Made by a program: the position numbers and the translations under genes. The notes below the pieces were generated by a model, which worked only from the letters and a program-made list of their open reading frames with translations, was not told the origin of the DNA and ran no database searches. Of a DNA stretch of 64,000 nt, positions 38,111 to 46,417 are shown one piece after another (position 1 is the stretch's first letter; every line of letters begins with the position of its first letter). The DNA comes from Novosphingobium sp. (lineage in GTDB: Bacteria > Pseudomonadota > Alphaproteobacteria > Sphingomonadales > Sphingomonadaceae): positions 446,501 to 510,500 of the forward strand of contig JACKKY010000004.1 in the NCBI GenBank assembly GCA_024236175.1, in the 5' to 3' direction.

Positions 38111-38138
38111 GTTTCTATATACCGTAAGATATAGAAAC
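38111..38138. promoter_or_regulatory. ModE-like (Mo-box) inverted repeat upstream of modA
   Basis: GTTTCTATAT and ATATAGAAAC are perfect ten-base complements with an 8-base spacer, 16-43 bases before the modA start. The core fits the ModE consensus (TATATA half-sites with about six bases between). The same TCTATAT core and spacer occur at 3634-3669. Confidence 0.8.
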
Positions 38139-38153
38139 CGGGATTCGAGCTCT

Positions 38154-38945
38154 ATGGCCCATCCAGTCCGCACAATCGTCGCAGCCCTGGCGATGCTGCT
38201 CTTGGCCGCCTGCTCCGGCGTCGCAGAGGATGACGCGAAGACCAAGGGCCCGGTGGTTCTCGCGGCTGCCAGCCTTCAGGATGCGCTCGAAGATGCGGCT
38301 GCGACCTGGACGGCGCGGGGACACCTCCGCCCGGTGCTGTCCTTTGCCGCAACTTCGGCCCTTGCCAGGCAGATCGAAGCCGGTGCGCCGGCCGACCTGT
38401 TCATCTCAGCAGACGAAAAGTGGATGGACGGAGTCGAGAGCAAGGGGCTGCTGCGCGGCGGAAGCCGGGCCGACTTCCTTGCCAACAGCCTAGTGCTGAT
38501 CGCGCCGGCCGACAGCGACACCGAACTCACGATAGCACCCGGCTTCGCACTGGCCCAGAAGCTGGGATCAGGGCATCTCGCGGTTGCCGACCCCGATGCC
38601 GTCCCCGCCGGCCGCTATGCAAGGCAAGCGCTGACCAGGCTTGGTGCCTGGAGTCCTGTCGAGGGCAAGCTCGCGAGAGCCGAGAACGTGCGCGTTGCGC
38701 TGGCGCTGGTCGCGCGAGGCGAAGCGCCGCTCGGCATCGTCTATGCCACCGATGCAAAAGCCGAACCAAAGGTCAGGATTGTCGGGCAATTCCCTGCTGA
38801 CAGCCACTTGCCGATCACCTATCCGCTGGCGGTGCTCGGGACCTCCAACCATGCGGACACGGACGATTTCCGTGCCTATCTCGTCTCGGAGGACGGCATG
38901 GCCATTTTCCGGAACTACGGCTTTGAGGCTCCTGGGCTGAAATGA
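38154..38945 (+). CDS. modA: Molybdate ABC transporter, substrate-binding lipoprotein ModA
   Basis: The 263-residue protein starts at the ATG at 38154; the longer open frame upstream runs through the operator. The N-terminus is a lipoprotein signal (ALAMLLLAAC, Cys20), so it is membrane-anchored rather than free in the periplasm as in Escherichia coli. Family sequence is clear: VVLAAASLQDALEDAAATW, SFAATSALARQIEAGAPADLFISAD, and GIVYATDA near residue 200; the Ser residues in the first two blocks are expected oxyanion ligands. It overlaps modB as ATGA. The upstream Mo-box predicts repression when molybdate is plentiful. Confidence 0.93.
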   Translation: MAHPVRTIVAALAMLLLAACSGVAEDDAKTKGPVVLAAASLQDALEDAAATWTARGHLRPVLSFAATSALARQIEAGAPADLFISADEKWMDGVESKGLLRGGSRADFLANSLVLIAPADSDTELTIAPGFALAQKLGSGHLAVADPDAVPAGRYARQALTRLGAWSPVEGKLARAENVRVALALVARGEAPLGIVYATDAKAEPKVRIVGQFPADSHLPITYPLAVLGTSNHADTDDFRAYLVSEDGMAIFRNYGFEAPGLK

Positions 38946-39640
38946 TCCTTTCTCCGGTGGAATGGGAAATTGTCCTGCTCTCGCTGAAAGTCAGCGGGAC
39001 CGCGATGGCGGCGATCCTGCCGGTCGCTTTCGGCCTCGCCTGGATCCTCGCGCGCAAGCGTTTCGCCGGGAAGGTGGTGCTCGACGCGCTGATCCACCTG
39101 CCGCTGGTCCTGCCTCCGGTGGTGACCGGCTGGCTCCTGCTGATCCTGTTCGGCATCAACGGACCGGTGGGAAGGTTCCTGGCAGACACGGTGGGCCTGA
39201 CGTTCATGTTCCGCTGGACCGGGGCCGCGCTTGCCGCCGCCATCATGGCATTGCCGCTGATGGTGCGCGCGATGCGACTCTCGATCGAGTCGGTGGACCG
39301 GCGACTGGAAGGCGCGGCGCGCACGCTGGGCGCGGGGCCGTGGCGCACCTTTTTCGAGATAACCCTGCCGCTGGCCCTTCCCGGCGTGCTCGCCGGCATG
39401 GTGCTCGGCTTCGCCCGCTCGATCGGCGAGTTCGGAGCGACCATCACCTTCGTGTCCAACATCCCCGGCGAGACCCGTACGCTGCCGCTCGCGATCTACA
39501 CGACGCTGCAACTGCCGGGCAGCGAGGCCATCGTCACCCGCCTTGCGATCATATCCGTGATCCTGTCGCTGGGCGCACTGGTGGTCTCCGAAGTGCTGGT
39601 CCGCCGCAGCGGCCTGGGCCGGGGACGCCATGTCTTTTGA
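38942..39640 (+). CDS. modB: Molybdate ABC transporter permease ModB
   Basis: The 232-residue inner-membrane permease has about five to six helices and the EAA loop (EGAARTLGAGPWRTFFEITLPLALPG) that contacts the ATPase. The sequence LPLVLPPVVTGWLLL and FARSIGEFGATITF are typical of ModB. The start overlaps modA by four bases, and its end overlaps modC by eleven, so all three are translationally coupled. Confidence 0.94.
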   Translation: MILSPVEWEIVLLSLKVSGTAMAAILPVAFGLAWILARKRFAGKVVLDALIHLPLVLPPVVTGWLLLILFGINGPVGRFLADTVGLTFMFRWTGAALAAAIMALPLMVRAMRLSIESVDRRLEGAARTLGAGPWRTFFEITLPLALPGVLAGMVLGFARSIGEFGATITFVSNIPGETRTLPLAIYTTLQLPGSEAIVTRLAIISVILSLGALVVSEVLVRRSGLGRGRHVF

Positions 39641-40259
39641 GATCGACATCCTGATCCGCCGCGGCGGGCGCAAGATTTCGGGCGACTTCAAGGCGCCTGC
39701 GGGCCTCACCGCCCTCTTCGGACCTTCCGGCGCCGGCAAGACCAGCGTGCTGGACGCGATCGCCGGACTGCTCCGGCCCGAACGCGGTCGCATCGTCGTC
39801 GGCGGCACGACATTGTTCGACAGCGACAAGGGAGTCGATCTCAAGCCCGAGCGCAGGGCTTGCGGATACGTCTTCCAGGACAGCCGGCTGTTTCCCCACC
39901 GCAGCGTCACCGACAACCTGCTTTACGGCTGGCGCCTGGTGCCCGCCGAGCGGCGCTGGATCGTGCCCGAGGTGGCGATCGAGTTCCTGGGCATCGAGCA
40001 TCTGCTGGACCGCATGCCGACAACCCTGTCAGGCGGAGAAGCCCAGCGCGTCGCCATCGGCCGCGCGCTGTTGAGCAGCCCGCGATTCCTGCTGATGGAC
40101 GAACCGCTGTCATCGCTCGACCGCAACCGTCGCGAGGAGATCATGGGCGTGATCGAGCGCATTCGCGACGAATTGCGCCTGCCGATCCTTTACGTCAGCC
40201 ACGACCGGGCCGAGGTCGAGAGGCTCGCCGACCAGATCATTCCGATCCACACGAAATAG
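39630..40259 (+). CDS. modC: Molybdate ABC transporter ATPase ModC, short form without TOBE domain
   Basis: The 209-residue ATPase has Walker A GPSGAGKT (31-38), Q-loop FQDSRLFPH, signature LSGGEAQR (132-139), Walker B FLLMDEP (Asp156/Glu157) and H-loop His190. It ends at QIIPIHTK soon after the H-loop. Typical ModC proteins are about 350 residues, with a C-terminal Mop/TOBE domain that binds molybdate and mediates trans-inhibition; this domain is absent here. No downstream frame carries it, so it is a short variant and not a frameshift. Confidence 0.92.
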   Translation: MSFEIDILIRRGGRKISGDFKAPAGLTALFGPSGAGKTSVLDAIAGLLRPERGRIVVGGTTLFDSDKGVDLKPERRACGYVFQDSRLFPHRSVTDNLLYGWRLVPAERRWIVPEVAIEFLGIEHLLDRMPTTLSGGEAQRVAIGRALLSSPRFLLMDEPLSSLDRNRREEIMGVIERIRDELRLPILYVSHDRAEVERLADQIIPIHTK

Positions 40260-40367
40260 GGCCGCGGGACCGCCGCCCGCCAACCTCGCAATCGAAGGAC
40301 AGGATTTGCCACGGCCGCGAACGGCGATACAGATGCAGGCCGAAAACCATAATGCGGGAGAGCGACA

Positions 40368-40784
40368 TTGACGAACCGGCCGCTTCCGGTGCCAGACGAG
40401 ACTTCGGCCCCCTATTGGGCCGCCTGCGCCGAACATGTCCTGAAACTGCCGCGCTGTTCGAGCTGCGGCGAATTCACGCTGCCGCCCGATGTCACCTGCC
40501 CCCATTGCCAGAGCCCCGAGCCCGACTTCACTTTCGAACCGGTCTCCGGCCGAGGCAAGGTCAGGACCTGGACGGTGATCCGCCATTCCTTCCTGTCCGG
40601 CTTCGAAGTGCCGTTCCTGCTGGTGGACGTCGAACTCGACGACCAGCCGCACATCCGCATGGTCGGGCGGCTGGTCGACGGACCGGAGACGCCCCTGCGC
40701 ATCGGGGATCGCGTTGCCGTCGCCTTCGAGGACCTCTCGTCGGACATCGCGGTTCCCGCATTCACGCTGGCAGGCGCGTCATGA
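40368..40784 (+). CDS. DUF35 OB-fold / zinc-ribbon protein
   Basis: The 138-residue protein starts at a TTG preceded by GGGAGAG. It has the rubredoxin-like ribbon CSSCGEFTLPPDVTCPHC (four Cys) and a C-terminal OB fold (GKVRTWTVIRHSF, VPFLLVDVEL). DUF35 proteins pair with thiolase-like proteins; in steroid side-chain degradation they form a complex with the Ltp2 aldolase. Its stop overlaps the start of the thiolase-like gene as ATGA, which supports such a complex here. Confidence 0.9.
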   Translation: MTNRPLPVPDETSAPYWAACAEHVLKLPRCSSCGEFTLPPDVTCPHCQSPEPDFTFEPVSGRGKVRTWTVIRHSFLSGFEVPFLLVDVELDDQPHIRMVGRLVDGPETPLRIGDRVAVAFEDLSSDIAVPAFTLAGAS

Positions 40785-41980
40785 GCGGGTTGTTCGCGGC
40801 CCATAACCGCATCGCCGTCGTCGGCTACGCCCACAGCGACGTTGTCAGGCGCACCGCCGAGCCGCTCGGCATCACCGCGCTGCGCACCGCGCGGGCGGCT
40901 ATCGAGGATGCCGGCCTGACGCCTGAACAGATCGACGGCTTCACCTCGTCCTCCCTGCTGCCCTCGTCCGGCGAGCACGAAGCGCAGGACGGCATCAGCG
41001 TCGTGACGTCCGACTGGCTGGCCAAGCATCTGGGCGGACATGCCCACTACGTCGCCGGCTTCCAGGGCATCGGCCAGCTTACCGGATCGCTGTCGCTGGC
41101 GATCAGCACTCTGGCCAGCGGCGCGGCCGACTACGTGCTGCTCCACCGCGCGCTGCACAACCCGGCCGGCAAGTACAACGACAATCCGATGACCGAGTTC
41201 GCGGGCGACCAGCAATGGAGTGCGCCCCAGGGCTTCTTCGGCGCCCTGCCCGCCATCGCGATGGTCTGCAACGAGTACTGCCAGCGTTACGGCGCGGACC
41301 GCGAATCCCTGGCCGATCTGGTGGTCGAAGCGCGCAAGAACGGGGCCCGTCTGCCGTGGTCCTACTGGCACGACAAACCTCTCACGCGCGAGGCCTATCT
41401 CGCCGAGCCGCCGATCAACGACCCGATGTCGCGACTCGACTGCGACATCCCGGTCCAGGGCGTCGGCGTGTTCATCCTGACGACGGCGGAGCGCGCCAGG
41501 GACCTGCCGAACAAGCCGGTCTATATCTCGGGACAGGGCTTCGGCTACCCGCTTCACCACCGCATCCCGCTTCACTGGACGCTCGACGAGATGATGGAAG
41601 CGGGTGAAGGCCTCGCGCGGCGATTGTGGGAAAGCTCGGGCCTCGGGCCGGGCGATATCGACACCGCACAGGTCTACGACGCCTTCTCACCCTTCGTGTA
41701 TATCTGGCTGGAAGTGCTGGGTTTCTGTCCGGTCGGCGAAGCCCATCGCTTCGTCAGGGACGGCGGGATCGACAGCGACATACCCGAATCGCTCGGCGCA
41801 TTGTCTGGCGGTGGCGCGATCGGAAACGGACGGCTCCACGGGCTTCCGCAGCTGCTCGAATGCTACCTTCAGCTTTCCGGACGGGCGGGAGAACGGCAGC
41901 GCCCGACCACCAATGCGGTGATGAGCTATTCGGCGCCGCATTTCGGCGGGGCGGTGGTCCTCACCAACGATCCGGTCTGA
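40781..41980 (+). CDS. Thiolase-like (SCP2/Ltp2-type) protein
   Basis: The 399-residue protein has the thiolase framework: RIAVVGYAHSDVVRR, AARAAIEDAGLTPEQIDG, the QVYDAFSPFVYIWLEVLGFCPVGE block and GALSGGGAIGNGRLHGLPQLLE. I see no Cys in the N-terminal position used as nucleophile by degradative thiolases (the DGFTSSSLLPSSGEH region has Ser only). This fits the Ltp2-like aldolases, which use Tyr residues in the YDxF region and act with DUF35 partners to split beta-hydroxyacyl-CoA side chains. An aldolase role is inferred. A terminator hairpin follows. Confidence 0.87.
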   Translation: MSGLFAAHNRIAVVGYAHSDVVRRTAEPLGITALRTARAAIEDAGLTPEQIDGFTSSSLLPSSGEHEAQDGISVVTSDWLAKHLGGHAHYVAGFQGIGQLTGSLSLAISTLASGAADYVLLHRALHNPAGKYNDNPMTEFAGDQQWSAPQGFFGALPAIAMVCNEYCQRYGADRESLADLVVEARKNGARLPWSYWHDKPLTREAYLAEPPINDPMSRLDCDIPVQGVGVFILTTAERARDLPNKPVYISGQGFGYPLHHRIPLHWTLDEMMEAGEGLARRLWESSGLGPGDIDTAQVYDAFSPFVYIWLEVLGFCPVGEAHRFVRDGGIDSDIPESLGALSGGGAIGNGRLHGLPQLLECYLQLSGRAGERQRPTTNAVMSYSAPHFGGAVVLTNDPV

Positions 41981-42004
41981 CGCCTGATACGCCCGACAGT
42001 CGCA

Positions 42005-42038
42005 TCGGCTTCAATCCAAAAGCCGAATTTTCGTTCTT
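42005..42038 (+). terminator. Rho-independent terminator after the thiolase-like gene
   Basis: A seven-base stem TCGGCTT/AAGCCGA with an eight-base loop is followed by ATTTTCGTTCTT. It ends the DUF35-thiolase transcription unit, so the amidohydrolase genes downstream need their own promoter in the AT-rich 42030-42060 stretch. Confidence 0.65.
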
Positions 42039-42209
42039 GATATCGAATTGATGTTGTGACCTACTGCGGCTTCGAGTGGACGGACCGGGCGTCGCCGCAC
42101 GCAATGGGGCAAGCCACGCTATCCTGAAGACAGGAAGCCGGACCTGCGCCACTCCGACCCCAGGACGGGCATGAAGCGATGCCCGAATGCGAAGCGAGGA
42201 GAGACATTG

Positions 42210-43409
42210 ATGTCAGTCGCAGAACTCGAAAGAAATGATGCCGGGGCCGCCGGCAAGAGCCGCTACCGCATCGTCGACGCGGACCAGCATGTCGATCCGC
42301 CGCACACGTTCTGGAAGGATTATCTGCCCGAACACCTGCGCGAGTTTGCGCCGGAGATCGAGGAAGGCGACGAGCACGACTGGGTCGTATTCGAAGGCAG
42401 GAAGCGCCCGCTGAACCTCCTCTCGTTCCTCGCCGGCAAGGAAGAAATCAACTTCAAGCAGAAGGGCAAGCTGGCCGACCTGCGCAGCGCAATGTCCGCG
42501 CAAAAACGCCTCAAGGATATGGACGACGACCAGATCGACTGCGCCGTGCTGTTCGGCGGTGGTCCGCTCCCGACGGCGAACAGCGAGCTGCTGATCGAAA
42601 GCTATCGCGCCTACAATCGCTGGCTGGCCGATTTCTGCGCGGAAGCGCCGGACCGGTTCAGGGGCGTTGCCTACCTGCCGATGCGCGATGTCGAGGAATC
42701 GGTCGGATTTCTGCGGGAGATCGCCAAGCTGGGCTTCCGCTCGATCAACATTCCCGCCTACCCGCAGGCAGCCGACGGGGTGAAGACCTCCGCCGGCATC
42801 AAGAACATGAGCAGTTCGCAGGTATCCGCGTTGACCGGCGATCCCAGCAGCGAGCGCGCCTTCTGGCACAAGGAATTCGAACCGTTCTGGGCCGAAGTCT
42901 GCGACCTCGACATCACCTGCACCATGCATCTGGGAGGACGGATCACCCGCTTCGGCGAGAACGATCATTTCCTGCCCGATCATCTCATGTCCAAGCTGGC
43001 GATGGCCGAACCGGTCTGCGTCGCGATCTATGGCGGGCTGTTCGAGCGTTTCCCGAAACTGCGCTGGGCGATGATCGAAAGCGGCGTGGGCTGGATGGCG
43101 TTTGCCGCGCAATACATGGATCACAGCTGGGGCAAGCACCGGCACTGGGTCGGCAACAAGAACCCGCATCCGCCGAGCTACTACATGGACCAGAACATCT
43201 GGGGATCGTTTCTGCGCGACCGGATCGGCATCGAGATGCGCGACCGCCCCGGCGGCAAGAACATCATGTGGTCCTCGGACTTCCCGCATTCGGAAACGAC
43301 CTATCCGCATTCGCGCGAATACATCGAGCAGGAATTCGAGGGCATTCCCGACGCGGACAAGCGCGAGATCGTCGGCGGTATCGCCGGCAGGCTGTTCCAG
43401 TTCGACTGA
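42210..43409 (+). CDS. Amidohydrolase-2 family metal-dependent hydrolase
   Basis: The 399-residue protein starts at the ATG at 42210 behind GAGGAGAG. Metal-site residues of the amidohydrolase-2 family are in RIVDADQHVDPP (D-x-H), TMHLGGR around residue 245 and MWSSDFPHSET near residue 355. GIKNM and GVGWMAF segments match the long members of the family. It is followed at 75 bases by a paralogue on the same strand. Likely a decarboxylase or C-C/C-N hydrolase; the substrate is unknown. Confidence 0.88.
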   Translation: MSVAELERNDAGAAGKSRYRIVDADQHVDPPHTFWKDYLPEHLREFAPEIEEGDEHDWVVFEGRKRPLNLLSFLAGKEEINFKQKGKLADLRSAMSAQKRLKDMDDDQIDCAVLFGGGPLPTANSELLIESYRAYNRWLADFCAEAPDRFRGVAYLPMRDVEESVGFLREIAKLGFRSINIPAYPQAADGVKTSAGIKNMSSSQVSALTGDPSSERAFWHKEFEPFWAEVCDLDITCTMHLGGRITRFGENDHFLPDHLMSKLAMAEPVCVAIYGGLFERFPKLRWAMIESGVGWMAFAAQYMDHSWGKHRHWVGNKNPHPPSYYMDQNIWGSFLRDRIGIEMRDRPGGKNIMWSSDFPHSETTYPHSREYIEQEFEGIPDADKREIVGGIAGRLFQFD

Positions 43410-43484
43410 CCGATCTGCCGGGGCCGGCCTCGCCGGTCCCGGCCCGAAAATGACAGCGGCGACCACAGCCGCGAAGGAGAGACG

Positions 43485-44747
43485 ATGACCGCCCTGGCAG
43501 AAGGTGCGCCCGCCGGCGCAACCGCCACCGAGACCATGCCATGGCTGATCTCGGTGGACGATCACGTTACCGAACCGCCCGACCTGTGGACGTCTCGCCT
43601 GCCGTCGAAATTGCGCGAGCGCGGCCCGCAGGTGAAGCGCGACCGTATCCTTGCCGGGGCCGATGCACGCGAAGGCAACACGCAATATGGGCATCCCGAC
43701 GGCAAGATCGCCGATTTTTGGGTGTTCGACGGCAAGCCGACGCGTGGCTTCCTCACCGCCATCACCCATGCGGTGGGCTTCGACGAGAAGAAGATCGGCA
43801 ACACACCGCTGACCTACGACGAGATCCATCCGGGGGCATGGAAGCAGGCCGACCGCCTCGCCGACATGACCAGCAACCACGTCGAGGCGTCGCTTTGCTT
43901 CTGCAATGCCGTCTCCGGCTATGCCGGACAGCTGTTCTTCCAGCACCCGGACAAGGAATTGGCCCTCGCCTGCGTTCAGGCCTACAACGACTGGATGATC
44001 GACGACTGGTGTTCGGGCGACGGCTACGGACGCCTGATCCCGCTGATTTTCCTGCCGCTCTGGGATCCGGTGCTTTCGGCAAAGGAAGTGCGCCGCTGCG
44101 CGGCAAAGAGCGCGATTGCCGCCTCCTTCCTAGAGAACCCGCACGAGTACGATCTGCCTACGGTCTACAGCCGCGACTGGGACCCGCTGTTCCAGGCGTG
44201 CGACGAAACCCGGACCAACCTCAGCATGCACATCGGCTCCTCGCCGCGGATTCCCACGACGTCGAAAGACGCGCCCTACATGATGACGTCGATCATCATG
44301 TTCATCGATTCGATGACCTCGGCGCTGGACTTCCTGCTGGCCGGAATTTTCGAGCGCTTCCCCAACATGAAGATCGCCTATTCCGAAGGCCAGATCGGCT
44401 GGCTGCCTTACGCCGTGCGACGCGCCGACAAGGTGTGGCTTGCCAAGGACAAGGAAGGGCACGGCTACGAGCGCACACCCAATCCGCCGAGCAGCTATGT
44501 CGAGGGGCACGTCTACGGCTGCATTTTCGACGACGACACCGCACTGATCTGCCGCGACCTGATCGGCATGGGCCAGATCATGATGGAAGTGGACTACCCC
44601 CATTCGGCCTGCTCCTTCCCCAATGTCGTGGAAGTGGCGACCGGCCTGGCCGACACGGCAGGCCTGAACGCCGAAGAGAGGCACATGTTCTTCCGCGGCA
44701 ACGCGATAGACGCCTATGGGCTGGAGCGGCTCGGCATCACGAAATGA
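43485..44747 (+). CDS. Amidohydrolase-2 family metal-dependent hydrolase
   Basis: The 420-residue protein shares the LISVDDHVTEPPDLW start, the AYNDWMIDDWC block, SMHIGSS and EVDYPHSACS with the enzyme encoded at 671, and is its closest relative in the window. The metal motif D-x-H, the middle His and the late Asp are present. GAGAGACG precedes the ATG. It lies between another amidohydrolase-2 gene and a GMC oxidoreductase gene on the same strand, probably in one transcript. Confidence 0.88.
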   Translation: MTALAEGAPAGATATETMPWLISVDDHVTEPPDLWTSRLPSKLRERGPQVKRDRILAGADAREGNTQYGHPDGKIADFWVFDGKPTRGFLTAITHAVGFDEKKIGNTPLTYDEIHPGAWKQADRLADMTSNHVEASLCFCNAVSGYAGQLFFQHPDKELALACVQAYNDWMIDDWCSGDGYGRLIPLIFLPLWDPVLSAKEVRRCAAKSAIAASFLENPHEYDLPTVYSRDWDPLFQACDETRTNLSMHIGSSPRIPTTSKDAPYMMTSIIMFIDSMTSALDFLLAGIFERFPNMKIAYSEGQIGWLPYAVRRADKVWLAKDKEGHGYERTPNPPSSYVEGHVYGCIFDDDTALICRDLIGMGQIMMEVDYPHSACSFPNVVEVATGLADTAGLNAEERHMFFRGNAIDAYGLERLGITK

Positions 44748-44794
44748 ACAATCCGCGCCTGCGCGGCGACGGCAATCGATAGCGGGGCAAGGGG

Positions 44795-46417
44795 ATGATC
44801 GAGGAAGCGGATTTCGTGATCGCGGGAGGCGGCAGCGCCGGCTGCGTTATGGCCAACCGGCTTTCCGAAGACAGCGGCAATCGCGTCGTGCTGCTCGAGG
44901 CCGGGCAGCCGACCGACAAGCTGCTGATCAATGTCCCCGCCGGCATGCAGTCGGTCGTCGCCAGCCAGGACACCAACTGGTTCTATACGACAGAGCCGGA
45001 TTCGAGTGCGAATGGCCGCCGGATATTCCTGTTCTCCGGCAAGGGCCTCGGCGGCGGATCGTCTATCAACGGCATGGTCTACATCAGGGGCACGCGGTAC
45101 GACTACGACCAGTGGGCGGCGGCAGGCTGCACCGGCTGGAGCTGGGACGAGGTGCTGCCCTTCTTCAAGCGGTCCGAGGATTTCGACGGACCGGATTCGG
45201 AATGGCACGGAAAGGGCGGCCCGCTCGGCGTCTCGCAACTGAGGACGATCCATCCGCTCGCCTACAGCTTCATGGACGCCTGCCGGGATCTCGGTATGCG
45301 GCAGATCGACGACTACTGCTCCGGCGACATCGACGGCACTTTCGTCAACTTCGCCACACAGCGCGGCGGCAACCGCTGCAGCACCGCAGAAGGGTTCCTC
45401 AAGCCCGCGCTGAAGCGGCCCAATCTGGAGGTTATCACCGGTGCGACGGTCGACCGGATCCTGTTCGAAGGCACGAGGGCGCGAGGCGTGCGCTTCATCC
45501 ACGATGGCGCTGTGCGCGAGATCCGGGTGGCGCGTGAGGTCATTGTCAGCGCCGGGACGATGCAGTCTCCCGGAATACTGATGCGCTCGGGAGTAGGCCC
45601 CGGTGCGCATCTTCGCGAACACGGCATCGATGTCATCGCCGGCCGCGAAGGCGTAGGTAAGAACCTGCACGAGCACCCGAGCCTGCCCAACAGCCGGCAG
45701 GTCGACATGGCGACCTACAATGTAAGGAACAATCCGTTCCGTCTGGCGGCGGAGGGAATGAAATACCTGCTCGCCCGGCGCGGCTGGCTGACCACCTGCG
45801 CGGTGCATGCCATGGCCCATGTGCGTTCCTCGCCGGGCCTCGAATATCCCGATATCAAATACCAGATGCTGCCGTTCTGGAATCACCAGAACGTGCAGGC
45901 CTATTTCGGCGCGGACACGCCCGTCCCGGATTCGACCCGCACCTGCGGCATCACCATCGGCGTGAACCTGATGACGCCCAACAGCCGCGGGCAGATTCTC
46001 CTGCGCGACACCAATCCGGCTTCGCGCCCGTTGATCGACTTCCGCCTCTATGACGACCCTTCGGATCTCGAGCGGATGCGCAAGGGCCTGCAGATCGCCA
46101 ACGACATCTTCGCCGCGCCGTCTCTGGCAAAACATGTGAGCGGCACGGCCTACCCGCCGGATCCAAACCAGAGCGACGAGGACTGGGACGACCAGCTCCG
46201 AAGCTGCAGCGCGACCGGCCTGCATCCGGTCGGAACCTGCCGGATGGGCGGCGACGAGGACTCCGTCGTCGATCCCCAGCTCCGCGTGCGCGGCGTCGAC
46301 GGCCTCAGGGTGGCAGACTGCTCGATCATTCCGGTGCTGCCTTCCGCCAATACCAACGCACCCGCGATCATGATCGGCGAGCGCTGCGCGGACTTTATCC
46401 GGGGAAACCGCCGCTGA
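44795..46417 (+). CDS. GMC-family FAD oxidoreductase
   Basis: The 540-residue protein shows the FAD-binding GGGSAGCVMANRLSED and VVLLEAG at the N-terminus, GKGLGGGSSINGMVYIRG (GMC signature 1), SAGTMQSPGILMRSGVG (signature 2) and the C-terminal HPVGTCRMGGDEDSVVDPQ with catalytic His, then NTNAPAIMIGERCA. The layout is that of choline dehydrogenase-like alcohol dehydrogenases. Its stop overlaps the ATG of the next gene (TGATG). It probably oxidises an alcohol in the pathway. A paralogue lies at 60043. Confidence 0.93.
   Translation: MIEEADFVIAGGGSAGCVMANRLSEDSGNRVVLLEAGQPTDKLLINVPAGMQSVVASQDTNWFYTTEPDSSANGRRIFLFSGKGLGGGSSINGMVYIRGTRYDYDQWAAAGCTGWSWDEVLPFFKRSEDFDGPDSEWHGKGGPLGVSQLRTIHPLAYSFMDACRDLGMRQIDDYCSGDIDGTFVNFATQRGGNRCSTAEGFLKPALKRPNLEVITGATVDRILFEGTRARGVRFIHDGAVREIRVAREVIVSAGTMQSPGILMRSGVGPGAHLREHGIDVIAGREGVGKNLHEHPSLPNSRQVDMATYNVRNNPFRLAAEGMKYLLARRGWLTTCAVHAMAHVRSSPGLEYPDIKYQMLPFWNHQNVQAYFGADTPVPDSTRTCGITIGVNLMTPNSRGQILLRDTNPASRPLIDFRLYDDPSDLERMRKGLQIANDIFAAPSLAKHVSGTAYPPDPNQSDEDWDDQLRSCSATGLHPVGTCRMGGDEDSVVDPQLRVRGVDGLRVADCSIIPVLPSANTNAPAIMIGERCADFIRGNRR

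Noticed and set aside
38052..38153. Longer modA start upstream of the Mo-box
   Set aside because: Translation would cover the operator and hide the lipoprotein signal; the ATG at 38154 gives a normal ModA.
39860..40780. N-terminal extension of the thiolase-like frame
   Set aside because: It runs through modC and the DUF35 gene out of frame; the ATG at 40781, coupled to the DUF35 stop, is the real start.
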